Shown here: in pieces, positions 35,275-43,868 of the stretch
How the letters are laid out: every line of letters begins with the position of its first letter
Numbering within the stretch: position 1 is the first letter of the stretch
Assembly: GCA_038237225.1 (NCBI GenBank)
Contig: JBBRYX010000010.1
Coordinates: 62,001 to 126,000 of the forward strand
DNA length: 64,000 nucleotides
Source: DASVUC01 sp038237225
GTDB lineage: Bacteria > Planctomycetota > Phycisphaerae > Tepidisphaerales > Tepidisphaeraceae
Direction of reading: 5' to 3'
Made by a program: the position numbers and the translations under genes
Notes under the pieces: model-generated
What the model was told of the DNA's origin: nothing
Seen by the model: the letters and a program-made list of their open reading frames with translations, nothing else
Databases searched by the model: none

Positions 35275-36564
35275 TCAGCCCGCCACTTCTTCCGCGGCAA
35301 CGAGGTCCTCAAGCGTCTCTCTTCGCCGAATGACCCGGTAGTTCGCTCCATCCACCAAAACTTCCGCAACACGCGGCCGATTGTTGTAGTTTGAGCTCAT
35401 CGCAAACCCATACGCGCCCGCCGTAAACACCGCTAGCAAATCCCCCCGTTTAACACGTGGCAAGTTGCGGGCTTTCGCCAGGTAATCCCCGCTCTCGCAG
35501 ATCGGACCGACCACATCCACCGTTTCGCCATCCCCCACTTCATACTCGCGCCGCCGATCCGCGTTCAGATTCTTCTCATCAGGCTTCACCGGCCAGATGT
35601 GGTGATAGCTCTCGTAAAGCGTCGGTCGGATCAAATCATTCATCCCCGCATCGACGATCACGTACCGCACCTCACCGCTCGACTTGCGATACAGCACACG
35701 CGTCAGCAGGATCCCCGCGTTCCCCGCAATGTATCGCCCCGGCTCGAACGCAATCCGATAAGGCTTCCCCTTCAGCAGCGGCACCAGCGCCTTCGCATGT
35801 TCCGTCACCGGTAGCGCCTGATCGGGCCCCTCATAGTTCACGCCAAATCCACCGCCGACATCAAACCACTCAATCTGATGCCCGCGCTTCGTCAGTCGAT
35901 CGATCAGCCCCACAATCTTCGTCACCGCATCCACGTACGGCTGAACCAGGTAAATCGGTGACCCCAGGTGGATATGAATTCCACCAATTTTGAGGTTCTT
36001 CAGATTGCGATACTCATCGAACACCCGCTCCGCGCGATCGAGATCCACGCCGAACTTATTCCCCTTCTTTCCCGTCGTCGTCTTGACGTGCGTCTTCGCA
36101 TCCACATCGGGGTTGATCCGAATCGCCCCAATCGCCTTCTTCCCGATCGAAGCCGCGACCCGATCGATATTCTCGATCTCTTCTTCCGACTCCAGGTTGA
36201 ACGCCGCGATCCCCGCATTGATCCCATCCGCGATCTCCTGATCCGTTTTCCCCACCCCCGCGTAAATCATCTTCTTCGTCTCACCGCCCGCCCGCATGGC
36301 CCGGAACAGCTCACCGCCGCTGGTCACATCAAACCCGCATCCTTCCGCGGCGAGCACCCGAAGAATGTTGATGTTCCCGCAGCTCTTGACCGAATAGCAG
36401 ATCGTCGGATTGAGTTCCGCGAACGCATCGCGGATCTGCCGATAGTGATGAAGGAACGTCGCCTTCGAATAAACATAGCACGCCGTCCCCACCTCGCGCG
36501 CAATCTTCTCCGCCGGAACGTCTTCGCAAAACAACTCACCGTTCTTGTACTGGAAAAAATCCAT
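35275..36564 (-). CDS. lysA: diaminopimelate decarboxylase
   Basis: PLP enzyme of fold type III making lysine from meso-DAP. 429 residues. YSVKSCGNINILRVLAAEGCGFDVTSGGEL holds the PLP lysine; GIHIHLGSPI, WFDVGGGFGVNYEG, FEPGRYIAGNAGILLTRVLY and GPICESGDYLAKARNLP (the Cys of the neighbouring subunit site) are diagnostic. Same strand as the downstream-mapped SPINDLY-type gene, separated by a 141-base spacer containing a hairpin. Confidence 0.95.
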   Translation of the reverse strand: MDFFQYKNGELFCEDVPAEKIAREVGTACYVYSKATFLHHYRQIRDAFAELNPTICYSVKSCGNINILRVLAAEGCGFDVTSGGELFRAMRAGGETKKMIYAGVGKTDQEIADGINAGIAAFNLESEEEIENIDRVAASIGKKAIGAIRINPDVDAKTHVKTTTGKKGNKFGVDLDRAERVFDEYRNLKNLKIGGIHIHLGSPIYLVQPYVDAVTKIVGLIDRLTKRGHQIEWFDVGGGFGVNYEGPDQALPVTEHAKALVPLLKGKPYRIAFEPGRYIAGNAGILLTRVLYRKSSGEVRYVIVDAGMNDLIRPTLYESYHHIWPVKPDEKNLNADRRREYEVGDGETVDVVGPICESGDYLAKARNLPRVKRGDLLAVFTAGAYGFAMSSNYNNRPRVAEVLVDGANYRVIRRRETLEDLVAAEEVAG

Positions 36565-36616
36565 AATCCCTTGGGTTTAACAGAACGGCGAATCTTAGAC
36601 GCCCGCAAGAAACTTT

Positions 36617-36670
36617 TGTAGAGGCGACATTTGACTTCGACGAGTTTAGTCGAGTCGTGTCGCCCTCTTT
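36617..36670. repeat. GTCGCCnCTACA-type palindromic repeat
   Basis: Outer arms GAGGCGACA (36621-36629) and TGTCGCCCTC (36659-36668) flank an inner ACTTCGAC/GTCGAGT stem. On the minus strand it begins GAGGGCGACAC and ends GTCGCCTCTACA, matching the repeat at 57721-57747. It lies in the spacer between lysA and the SPINDLY-type gene. Confidence 0.65.
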
Positions 36671-36705
36671 TGCACGATGAGAGCAGGGACCTCGAGAAGG
36701 TCCGA

Positions 36706-38376
36706 TTACAAATTGATCGCTTCCGGCCCTTCCCCCGCACACCATCTCTCCCACGTTTTTCGATAAACCGCTTCCAACGACCGCGTTAACCCCTCCGCAT
36801 CCGCCAGCGGGCTCGCTAAAAACTTTTCTCTCAACCCGCTTCGCAGCTTCCCCAATTTGTCCCGATCGCTCGCCAGACCAATCGCCTTCTTTACATAATC
36901 ATCCACATCCCGCGCCACCAGCTCACCCAGCCCCACCCGCTCCAGCACCGACTTTCCCGCCCGCGCAATCGCCGTCTCCCCCGCCAGCGTCACCACCGGC
37001 ACCCCCATCCACAACGAATCCAAACTCGTCGTATGCCCCGGATACGGAAAAGGATCGAGACTCAAATCCACGTCCTCATAGAGCGCCAGAAATTTTTCGC
37101 GCGGCTGAAAATTCACAAACTCCACCCGCTCCAACCGAATCCCGTTCCGCTCAAACATCCCCGACACATGCCGATTGTTCGCGAGCAACCCCGGCAACAA
37201 CACCCGCAGCTTTGAGCCCTTCACCGCCCCCAGGATCTTCGCCCAGCTTTTGAGAACATCATCGTTGATCTTCGTAAACGCATTCAGCGCCCCAAACGTC
37301 ACGTACCCCTTCGTCTCCGCCGGCAACGTACCCACCACCGGTCCATCCACCGGCGCCGGATAAACCCAATAACTCTTCACCCGCGCCAGCTTCTCCGTGT
37401 GCAAACCCTCTGTCATTCCCACCGGATCCAGCAGCTCATCCGTCACGCGATAATCCATCGCAAGAATTCCCGTCGTCGCCGGATAAGCCAGATACGACAC
37501 CTGCACCGGCGCCGGCTTGTGCGCGAACACCAGCAGCCGGCTGATTCCCGCATGGCTCGTCAGATCGACCAGCACATCGATGCTGTCATTCCGAATCTGC
37601 TGCGCCACCATCTCGTTCGCCACCTTCGCGATCGGCCGCCAATGATCCGCGTGCGACTGAATTTTTTCCGTCACCGCATCCCGCCGTTCGCTATCCGCGT
37701 AACAGAAAATCTCGAACCGCTCGCGATCATGACGCGCCAGCACCGGCTCGATATATCTGCCAATGACATGGTTCCAAAGATCGCCCGACACATACCCCAC
37801 GCGCAGCCGCCGGTCCGGACTCCTATCGTTCGAATGAGCAGGCGCCGCCGCCGTCAGCGGATCCGCAAAATGCGACGCCCACCGGCGATGCTCATTAAAC
37901 ACATCCATCGCCTTGACCTTCGGATGAAACCAAAGCGAATAGAACAATCCATCCGCGCACCCGCTCGTCGGCGAAATCTTGGCCCCGCGCGCGAATGCCT
38001 GAATCGCTTCGTCCAATCGCGCCTGCGCCCGATAAAGCCCGCCCAACTCCAGCAGGGCAATCACCGATTGCGGGTCCAGCGCCACCGCCCGCTCGACCGC
38101 CGCCACCGCCTCATCCACCAACATCTGATCCCGCAGCGCCTTCCCCAGATTAAACTGAAACGGCCCACTCCCCGGCGACAACCTCGCCGACCGCCGCAAC
38201 AATTCCGTCCCCTCACTAAGCCTCCCCTTCTGATTGAGCAGCACGCCCAGATAATGCATCGCATCCGCATCCGTCGGTCGCTGCGCTAGGATCTTCCGAT
38301 ATTTTTCCTCCGCCGCCGCCGTCCGCCCCGCCTGATGATCCGCGATCGCCGCATCCAACGACTTTTCGATGCTCAT
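36706..38376 (-). CDS. TPR-fused SPINDLY/OGT-type glycosyltransferase (GT41)
   Basis: About 556 residues from MSIEKSLDAAIADHQAGR. TPRs occupy roughly 1-170 (EEKYRKILAQRPTDADAMHYLGVLLNQKG, ERAVALDPQSVIALLELGGLY). The catalytic C-terminal half has RLRVGYVSGDLWNHVIGRYIEPVL, GTLPAETKGYVTFGALNAFTKIND and LDPFPYPGHTTSLDSLWMGVPVVTL, the GT41 pattern for UDP-sugar-using O-linked transferases. Whether it modifies Ser/Thr of proteins is unknown. ATG 38388 is an alternative start; longer readings run into the upstream gene, whose stop is at 38406. Likely operon with the isomerase upstream. Confidence 0.88.
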   Translation of the reverse strand: MSIEKSLDAAIADHQAGRTAAAEEKYRKILAQRPTDADAMHYLGVLLNQKGRLSEGTELLRRSARLSPGSGPFQFNLGKALRDQMLVDEAVAAVERAVALDPQSVIALLELGGLYRAQARLDEAIQAFARGAKISPTSGCADGLFYSLWFHPKVKAMDVFNEHRRWASHFADPLTAAAPAHSNDRSPDRRLRVGYVSGDLWNHVIGRYIEPVLARHDRERFEIFCYADSERRDAVTEKIQSHADHWRPIAKVANEMVAQQIRNDSIDVLVDLTSHAGISRLLVFAHKPAPVQVSYLAYPATTGILAMDYRVTDELLDPVGMTEGLHTEKLARVKSYWVYPAPVDGPVVGTLPAETKGYVTFGALNAFTKINDDVLKSWAKILGAVKGSKLRVLLPGLLANNRHVSGMFERNGIRLERVEFVNFQPREKFLALYEDVDLSLDPFPYPGHTTSLDSLWMGVPVVTLAGETAIARAGKSVLERVGLGELVARDVDDYVKKAIGLASDRDKLGKLRSGLREKFLASPLADAEGLTRSLEAVYRKTWERWCAGEGPEAINL

Positions 38377-38405
38377 GCTGAATCCCATCGTTCGGAGGCA
38401 CCGCG

Positions 38406-39248
38406 TTAACTCGAAACCATCGGATGCAAATGATCCCAGGCCAATTTCGCCACGCCCGCCGCCGACGTCTCGTACGGATACAACTCCACCGTCACCCACC
38501 CGCCATACCCGATCTTGTCCAGCGCCGAGAAGATCGACCCAAAATCAATCGCGCCTTTCCCTGGCGTCAGATGCTGATGCACCCGGTTCTTCCCAATATC
38601 CTCCAGATGTACGTGTGCAATGTGCGAAGGCATCTGCCGAATCACCTCCGCCGGGTCCTCGCCGACACAATAAAGATGACCCACATCACAGTTCATCTGA
38701 ACGAATTTTTCCTCCGCAAAATACCGTTGCTTAAATTCCAGATACTCCGCCGCCGTCTCGATGAACAACCCCGGCTCCGGCTCAATCGCCAGCACCACCC
38801 CATACTCCTCCGCCATCGGCGCCACCCGCCGCAACCCTTCCGCGAACCGCTTCCCCGCTACCTCGCGCGTGATCGAAGTCCCGATCATCGGTCCACCCGG
38901 CTGCAAGCTCATCGTCCCCGCCCCAAACTCACGCGCCAGTTCCAGCGACGCCATCGTGTGAATGATCCGCACCTCCCGCTTCTTCTCATCATCCTCAATC
39001 CACGTCGGGTGATACGTATCCCCCAGCGCAAACAGCGTGAACGCGTTTACGTTCGACACCCGCATGCCCCGCGCCGCGATCAGCTTCTTCACGCTTTCCC
39101 GCCGCTCCCGCGGCATATCCGGTGGATACGCGTGCGGCACATCCGCCATCAACTCCACACCCAGATACCCCACATCCGCGATCAGTCCAATCGCCTGCTC
39201 CAGCGTGTTCTTCTTGAACGCATTCGTAGAAAAAGCCAGCTTGTCCAT
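38406..39248 (-). CDS. sugar phosphate isomerase/epimerase (TIM barrel)
   Basis: 280 residues of the xylose-isomerase-like/AP-endonuclease-2 TIM-barrel family: DKLAFSTNAFKKNTLEQAIGLIADVGYLGVEL at the start, then VVLAIEPEPGLFIETAAEYLEF, MNCDVGHLYCVGEDPAEVI, HVHLEDIGKNRVHQHLTPGKGAIDF and WVTVELYPY, supplying the His/Glu/Asp metal set. Close to family members acting on keto-sugars or inositol derivatives; the substrate is open. Sits directly before the SPINDLY-type gene. Confidence 0.85.
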   Translation of the reverse strand: MDKLAFSTNAFKKNTLEQAIGLIADVGYLGVELMADVPHAYPPDMPRERRESVKKLIAARGMRVSNVNAFTLFALGDTYHPTWIEDDEKKREVRIIHTMASLELAREFGAGTMSLQPGGPMIGTSITREVAGKRFAEGLRRVAPMAEEYGVVLAIEPEPGLFIETAAEYLEFKQRYFAEEKFVQMNCDVGHLYCVGEDPAEVIRQMPSHIAHVHLEDIGKNRVHQHLTPGKGAIDFGSIFSALDKIGYGGWVTVELYPYETSAAGVAKLAWDHLHPMVSS

Positions 39249-39832
39249 CCCCCCATTCTAAGCACGACTGAATACTACTTGTAGGCGCGACGCCTGCGTC
39301 GCGGTCTCTTCGCGCCTTGTGCCTTCCGCAACGACGCCGCGATCGTCCGCGTGGCGGCGGGGCTTACGGGGGCGAAGCCGAAATTTTCGTCGACACATTT
39401 TGCGCGAACGCCTGCAAAGGCTGGTCGCGGGTATCGAGCCAGGATCTTCCCATGACACACATCCTTTTCAATTCTGGTTTCCGCCCGAGAATCGCGGGCT
39501 CCACAAACCCGTTGCAACGATTCGGCGAGGGGCGGTTCTCTGTTTCTGGAAATCGTCCCGCTTAAAACTGCACTTGAGGAAGATTCCAGATTTTCTTTCA
39601 CCATGGAACTCGCCGTCGTCTTTGCCCGTTTTGCTGGTATTGCGTTTTCCATCAGGACGGAGGGGCGGCTGATCTTCGGCAGATCTGATCCCTTCGGCAC
39701 GTCTCACGTGCTGGCCGTCGTCGGATCAGTTGTGCTGTTCGCCGCTCCATTCCCCGTGCCAAAGGGGTTGCGGTCCGGCGTTTGAAGGAAGGCGAGCGCC
39801 GCCCCGTAACTCGCCGGAAAATTATGGCCGTC
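39249..39832. other. intergenic region with one dispersed palindrome
   Basis: 584 bases without a convincing gene: all frames give Arg/Pro/Ser-rich readings without family features. It holds the GACGCCTGCGTC palindrome at 39280-39304. Confidence 0.55.
39280..39304. repeat. GTCGCxCCTACA-type palindromic repeat
   Basis: The + strand reads TGTAGGCGCGACGCCTGCG and on to CGCGG; the minus strand matches the right arm at 4643-4667 (CCGCGACGCAGGCGTCG, then CCTACA or CACTACA). Member of the same dispersed set. Confidence 0.65.
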
Positions 39833-41394
39833 TCACCGGCGTCGTCGTCGCTGCGCGATGGCACCGAATCCAAGCAGCGCGAGACCCGTGGGTTCGGGGA
39901 CGAGGGAGCCGGCATCGAGCAGGAAGGCGCGTTGGTACGCTGAGGCGGCCCCGGTGCCATCGGGGTCGAAGTCGCCGAGCCCGGTGACCCAGTTCGTGTT
40001 GCTGATGCCCAAGGCCTGAGTGAGCGTCCAGCCGCTGGCGGGGTCGATCATTGTGTTGAGGTCCACCGCGAGGGCGTCGGAGTTCCAGAGGACGGCGCGG
40101 TCGCCGAGTAGCGTGCCGCCGCTGTACTTCTGCGCGGCGCCGACGGCGGCGCCGGCGGTGTTGACAGCGGTGGCGAAGCTGTCCGTGAAGCCGCTACTGC
40201 TGGTGCCGAGGTTGCCCAGTTCGATGGCGGCGGTGCCCAAACCGTCCCAGCGGACAGCACGGTTGCCCTTGCCCACGCCGCCGAGGTACTTGGTCGCATG
40301 GCCGACGGCGACGCCGGCGTCGTTGACGGCTTCGGCAGTGTTGTCCGTGAAGCCGCCGCTGTCCGTGCCAAGGTTACCCAGTTCGGTGGCGGCGGTTCCG
40401 GAAGCCTCCCAGCGGACGGCGCGTTGGCCGAGGCCTATGCCGGCGACGGTGTACTTGCTCGCCCAGCCGACGGCGGTGCCGGCGGTGTTGACGGCGTAGG
40501 CTTGGTTGATGAACGAGTTGCCGCCGCTGTCGGTGCCGAGGTTGCCCAGCTCTGTCGCGGCAGTGCCGAAAGCGTCCCAGCGGACGGCGCGCTGGCCGCG
40601 GTTCGTGCCGCCGGTGTACTTCTGCGCCCAGCCGACGGCGGTGCCGGCGGTGTTGACGGCGTAGGCATAGCTGTCCGTGATCCCGCCGCTAGTGGTGCCA
40701 AGGTTGCTCAGTTCGGTGGCAGCGGTACCGGAAGCATCCCAGCGGACGGCGCGATCTTGAAGATACGTGCCGCCGAGGTACTTGGCGGCGTACCCCACGG
40801 CGGTGCCGGCGGTGTTGATGGCGTAGGCGTAGCTGATCGTGCCGCCACTGCTGGTGGTGCCGAGGTTGCCGAGCTCGGTGGCAGCCGTGCCCAAAGCATT
40901 CCACCGCACGGCGCGCTTGCCGAGGTCCGTGCCGCCGGTGTACTTCTGCGCGGTGCCGACGGAAGTGCCGGCGTTGTTGACGGCGAAGGCTTCCGTGTCC
41001 GTATAGCCGCCGCTGTCGGTGCCGAGGTTGCCCATCTCGGTGGCGGGGTTGCCCGAAGCGTCCCAGCGAAGGGCGCGATTGCCATTATTTATGCCGCCGG
41101 TGTACTTCTGCGCATAACCGACAGCGGTGCCGTTGCCGGCAGTGGACCCTAAAACGCCCGGAAGTGTAGGCGATGAATAGCCTGTCTGAGTAGCCGCATT
41201 GTACGTGGGGCCGCCGTGGATGGGTATCCCGGACGCCGATGCTGCCTGCCGCGCGTGATCCCCCGTCCCCGAAATCACCCGCCGCCGTGGATGGGTATCC
41301 CGGACGCCGATGCTGCTGAGGCTATGCAGACGATTCCCGCTCCGGCGAGCGCCGCGGAGGCGGTCCGGAGAAACTGCTTTGAGATCCGCTTCAA
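39833..41394 (-). CDS. HAF-type repeat PEP-CTERM protein, signal peptide out of frame
   Basis: The body (39833 to about 41240) has seven repeats of about 55 residues, each with RAVRWDASGTAATELGNLG and YAVNTAGTAVGWAQKYTGG, like extracellular HAF-repeat proteins, and ends with LVPEPTGLALLGFGAIAQRRRRR, a PEP-CTERM tag. Read upstream in the same frame there is no signal peptide. A perfect one, MKRISKQFLRTASAALAGAG then IVCIASAASA, exists from TTG 41394 (AAAGG six bases before) but stops after SGIPIHGGG. The encoded word ASASGIPIHGG occurs again, in the body frame, 71 bp on. A 71-bp direct duplication thus shifts the frame. In its present form the protein is unlikely to be exported unless frame is restored. 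Confidence 0.75.
41208..41318. repeat. 36-bp direct repeat, offset 71 bp, breaking the PEP-CTERM gene
   Basis: About 36 identical bases around CCGCCGTGGATGGG (copies beginning near 41209 and 41280) are offset by exactly 71 bases, with 35 unrelated bases between them. 71 is not a multiple of three, so the gene that reads through them changes frame. Confidence 0.85.
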
Positions 41395-41794
41395 GGATAA
41401 CCTTTCGTTGGGGATGTCCGTTGTGACGTGAAATGTCGCCGCTCTCCACGAACACGAGTGGAGGTCCGGAGGCGGGCAGCACCTCCACCGCTCACGCACT
41501 TAACAAGCATTGCATTCCGTTGAAATGACCTTGAAAGCTCCAGCGAGCAAGTTACCAGCCCTTTTGACAGAAGCAAGAGAAAAACAGCGCCCTTACGAAG
41601 CCAGTTGTCATTATATGGTAATGGGCGTTCCGTCGGGTGAGGAAGCGTTAAGAGGGTTCATGGCAAAATTCTCAACGCGAGGGCGGGCGCTGACATGATG
41701 GCCGCCCATCGCTCCAATTTCTTCTCCTCGCCGCCCCCCCCAGCCCCCCACGCCTATTCTCCTTCCCCAAAGCTTCGGGCTCTCGCTCAATAAT
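41395..41794. other. intergenic region
   Basis: Upstream region of the PEP-CTERM gene; I see no gene with family features. A pyrimidine-rich run (TTCTTCTCCTCGCCG followed by C7) lies around 41720-41745. Confidence 0.45.
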
Positions 41795-42146
41795 TCACCA
41801 ACTGCCATTACAGAAACTTTTCCCGGGTACCTTCAGGAAGTTCGAGATCGACCGTGAATGATTCACGTTCGGTGGTCCAGTGACATAGACGAGAATCTGA
41901 GCGGCTGGGTTTGCACCTTTTGCCATATCGATCATCGCGATTTGCCCCTTTAAGAATAGGGAACATCCGTGTTGTATTCCGCTCCACTTTTCCGTTAGTC
42001 ATTCACCGATCGGATTGCAAAAACACTTCGCAGCGGTGTCCATTGCCGTAATGAGCGTAAACCAAACCGTCCGAGAGAACGCTGAACGGGGAGCCTTGCT
42101 TACTGCTCTCACTTAAAATCGCGGCCGGCGCGGTCTGAGATTCCAT
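41795..42146 (-). pseudogene. degenerate small ORFs after the lectin gene
   Basis: ATG 42146, twelve bases after the lectin stop, reads 47 residues (MESQTAPAAILSESSKQ, SDGLVYAHYGNGHRCEVFLQ) to a TGA at 42003. A shifted frame then gives LTEKWSGIQHGCSLFLKGQ, IAMIDMAKGANPAAQILVYV and TGPPNVNHSRS to a stop at 41795. Both stretches look protein-like and join naturally if one frame change is made at about 42000. An alternative 64-residue reading in the first frame (ATG 42002) is less protein-like. I treat it as the remnant of one gene of unknown kind; two real small genes are possible. Confidence 0.35.
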
Positions 42147-42158
42147 TCCAGCCAATCG

Positions 42159-43148
42159 CTACTTGTCGAGAGCAGTCCAGGACACGACAATGACGTTAGG
42201 CATCGGTGTTCCGTGCCAGTGCTTGAGTTGGAGGTCAAATCCGCTCGGCGAAATGTTCACGGCACGCACCAGGAACCAGCCGTTTGGTGCCGCCAGGTTC
42301 AACCCGGTAATTGAAACCTGCACGGCTGGGGCACGGCTAAAGGCCGTGGGGAAAGGCACCGAGATCTGGTAATGGTCAGTGTCCTTGTCATCAGAATTGG
42401 GAACCTGCTTTGCGCCGGGGTAGGCACCACTGTTTACAGAGAATGACACTTCTCCCGACTGAACACTCGCTACGGGAAGCTGCGCGGTATGCGCAAGCTG
42501 CTGGGTTCCCAAAACTCGTGGGGTTATGACGACCGGCAGCGTCCGGAGCGCCGTTATGATTTTATCTCGAGCATCGAATACACGCTGAGTCTGAGCCTCA
42601 TTAATATTGACCGAACCTCTCGGCCACAGCTGATCAATCAACGCGGAACTCGCCCCATGCACCTCAAAGCTCAGCGATCCGGTCGCAGCGTTCCCCTTAA
42701 AAGCTGCGCCCAAGTCCCCGGTGCCAATGTGCACGCCAGCTTTTTTCGTTTTCACGTTAGCAGTGATGCGCAGTGCAACCCCAATGAGCCGCTTTCTCCC
42801 GTCAATTTCTTTGACCGTGTACTTCGCGAAGTCGGTAACAAGCCGATATTCTCCGATGGCCCCGGTAACAGTGGCGGGGCCAAGATACACTTCGGCATTT
42901 CCGTCGATTCTGTACATGGCGGTCAGATCCTGTGTACTTGAGAGAACGTCCAGAATCCTGTTTGACGTCATTGCTCCCCAGCTCGGATCGGAATCTACTG
43001 CCGGTACGATTTCGGGGACAATGACGCTTACTGGCGGCGGCGGGCCAGCGATCATCCGCACCCCCGTTCCTTTCCCGCAGCATCCAACGCAGGCGGAGAT
43101 GCAGACGCTCAGACCTAGGAATAGGAGCCGCCCGAAAGTGTTCGACAT
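42159..43148 (-). CDS. lipoprotein with C-terminal H-type lectin domain
   Basis: 329 residues from ATG 43148 (AAAGG upstream). MSNTFGRLLFLGLSVCISAC is a signal with a lipobox-like SAC/ACVGC Cys cluster. The middle (about 60-220) is alpha/beta and unrecognised (LDVLSSTQDLTAMYRIDGN). The last 90 residues match the H-type lectin domain of discoidin I and snail agglutinin: GEVSFSV, YQISVPFPTAFSRAPAVQVS, GWFLVRAVNISPSGFDLQL and NVIVVSWTAL. These domains form trimers that bind GalNAc-type sugars. The longer in-frame reading to 43388 starts upstream of the promoter at 43180-43208 and is rejected. Confidence 0.75.
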   Translation of the reverse strand: MSNTFGRLLFLGLSVCISACVGCCGKGTGVRMIAGPPPPVSVIVPEIVPAVDSDPSWGAMTSNRILDVLSSTQDLTAMYRIDGNAEVYLGPATVTGAIGEYRLVTDFAKYTVKEIDGRKRLIGVALRITANVKTKKAGVHIGTGDLGAAFKGNAATGSLSFEVHGASSALIDQLWPRGSVNINEAQTQRVFDARDKIITALRTLPVVITPRVLGTQQLAHTAQLPVASVQSGEVSFSVNSGAYPGAKQVPNSDDKDTDHYQISVPFPTAFSRAPAVQVSITGLNLAAPNGWFLVRAVNISPSGFDLQLKHWHGTPMPNVIVVSWTALDK

Positions 43149-43179
43149 GAGCTTTGCCTTTTGGAGAAGTGTGCCGAGA

Positions 43180-43208
43180 ATGGTAACTCTGCTGAACGTG
43201 TCGGTCAA
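43180..43208 (-). promoter_or_regulatory. promoter for the lectin lipoprotein
   Basis: Minus strand: -35 TTGACC (43203-43208), 17-bp spacer, -10 TACCAT (43180-43185). It supports ATG 43148 as the start. Confidence 0.5.
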
Positions 43209-43411
43209 AACTACACATCGGTTGCGCCAGAAGAACGAGACGGTCGCTCTGGGCGAGCCTTTTGGGGGCGGGACTGTCTGGCAGAGCCACTTCAAACATC
43301 GTCCAAATAAAACACCTTGTGCTGATCGTGCGAAGGTCGGGTCCCGATAGTTTGGTGGCGGAGGCCCGGGTGGCGGGGGTGGGTGCATGGGGCGATCGGG
43401 TTATCGGCAAT

Positions 43412-43705
43412 CGCAAACGCGCATGGGCGCTCCGCAGACGCGCGTTTGCGGACCGGAAACAGGTGTAGGCGGATCGAAAACTCGCGTGGGCGAACCGCAA
43501 ACACTTGGCTGCGGACCGAAAACAGGTGTGGGCGGTTCGCAAACACGTGTGGGAGCTTCGCAAACGCGCGTTTGCGGACCGCAGACTCCTGTGTGCGGAC
43601 CGCAGACACCTATGTGCGGACCGCAGACTCCTATGTGCGAATCGGAAACAGGTGTGGGCGGATCGCAGACGAGCGGCGACGGATCGAACACGCGGGTGCT
43701 GCGTT
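43412..43705. repeat. array of fourteen 21-bp tandem repeats
   Basis: Fourteen contiguous 21-base units, each starting CG[CGA]A and following CGCARAC-N8-GCGGAY. Units 8-11 are the best conserved, the edges the most diverged. Because 21 is divisible by three, several frames on both strands stay open and encode meaningless heptads (GPQTPMC, VRTADSY). The array lies in the divergent space between the lectin gene and the AIR-synthase-related gene. It is not CRISPR: the units are contiguous, without spacers. Confidence 0.9.
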
Positions 43706-43868
43706 CAATCACTGGGGCGTCCCATCCTGAACCCCGAACCCTGAGCCCTCGGCGTGCACGCTCAACCCCCGTGTCCTCTGTGTTCTCTGTGTTGAGAATG
43801 TGTGAACGAACCGCGGGGGTTGATGGGGGGGTTGATGGGGCGCGGGGAATCTTCTAAAACGAAATCCA

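Noticed and set aside
39833..41488. Reading the PEP-CTERM gene from 41488
   Set aside because: Those first 80 residues have no signal peptide; the true signal lies in another frame from 41394.
43412..43705. CRISPR array
   Set aside because: Units are contiguous 21-mers with graded divergence and no spacers; no cas genes nearby.
43383..43857. Cys/Gly/Gln heptad-repeat ORFs on both strands
   Set aside because: They arise because the 21-bp DNA repeat keeps several frames open; no ribosome site and no signal.
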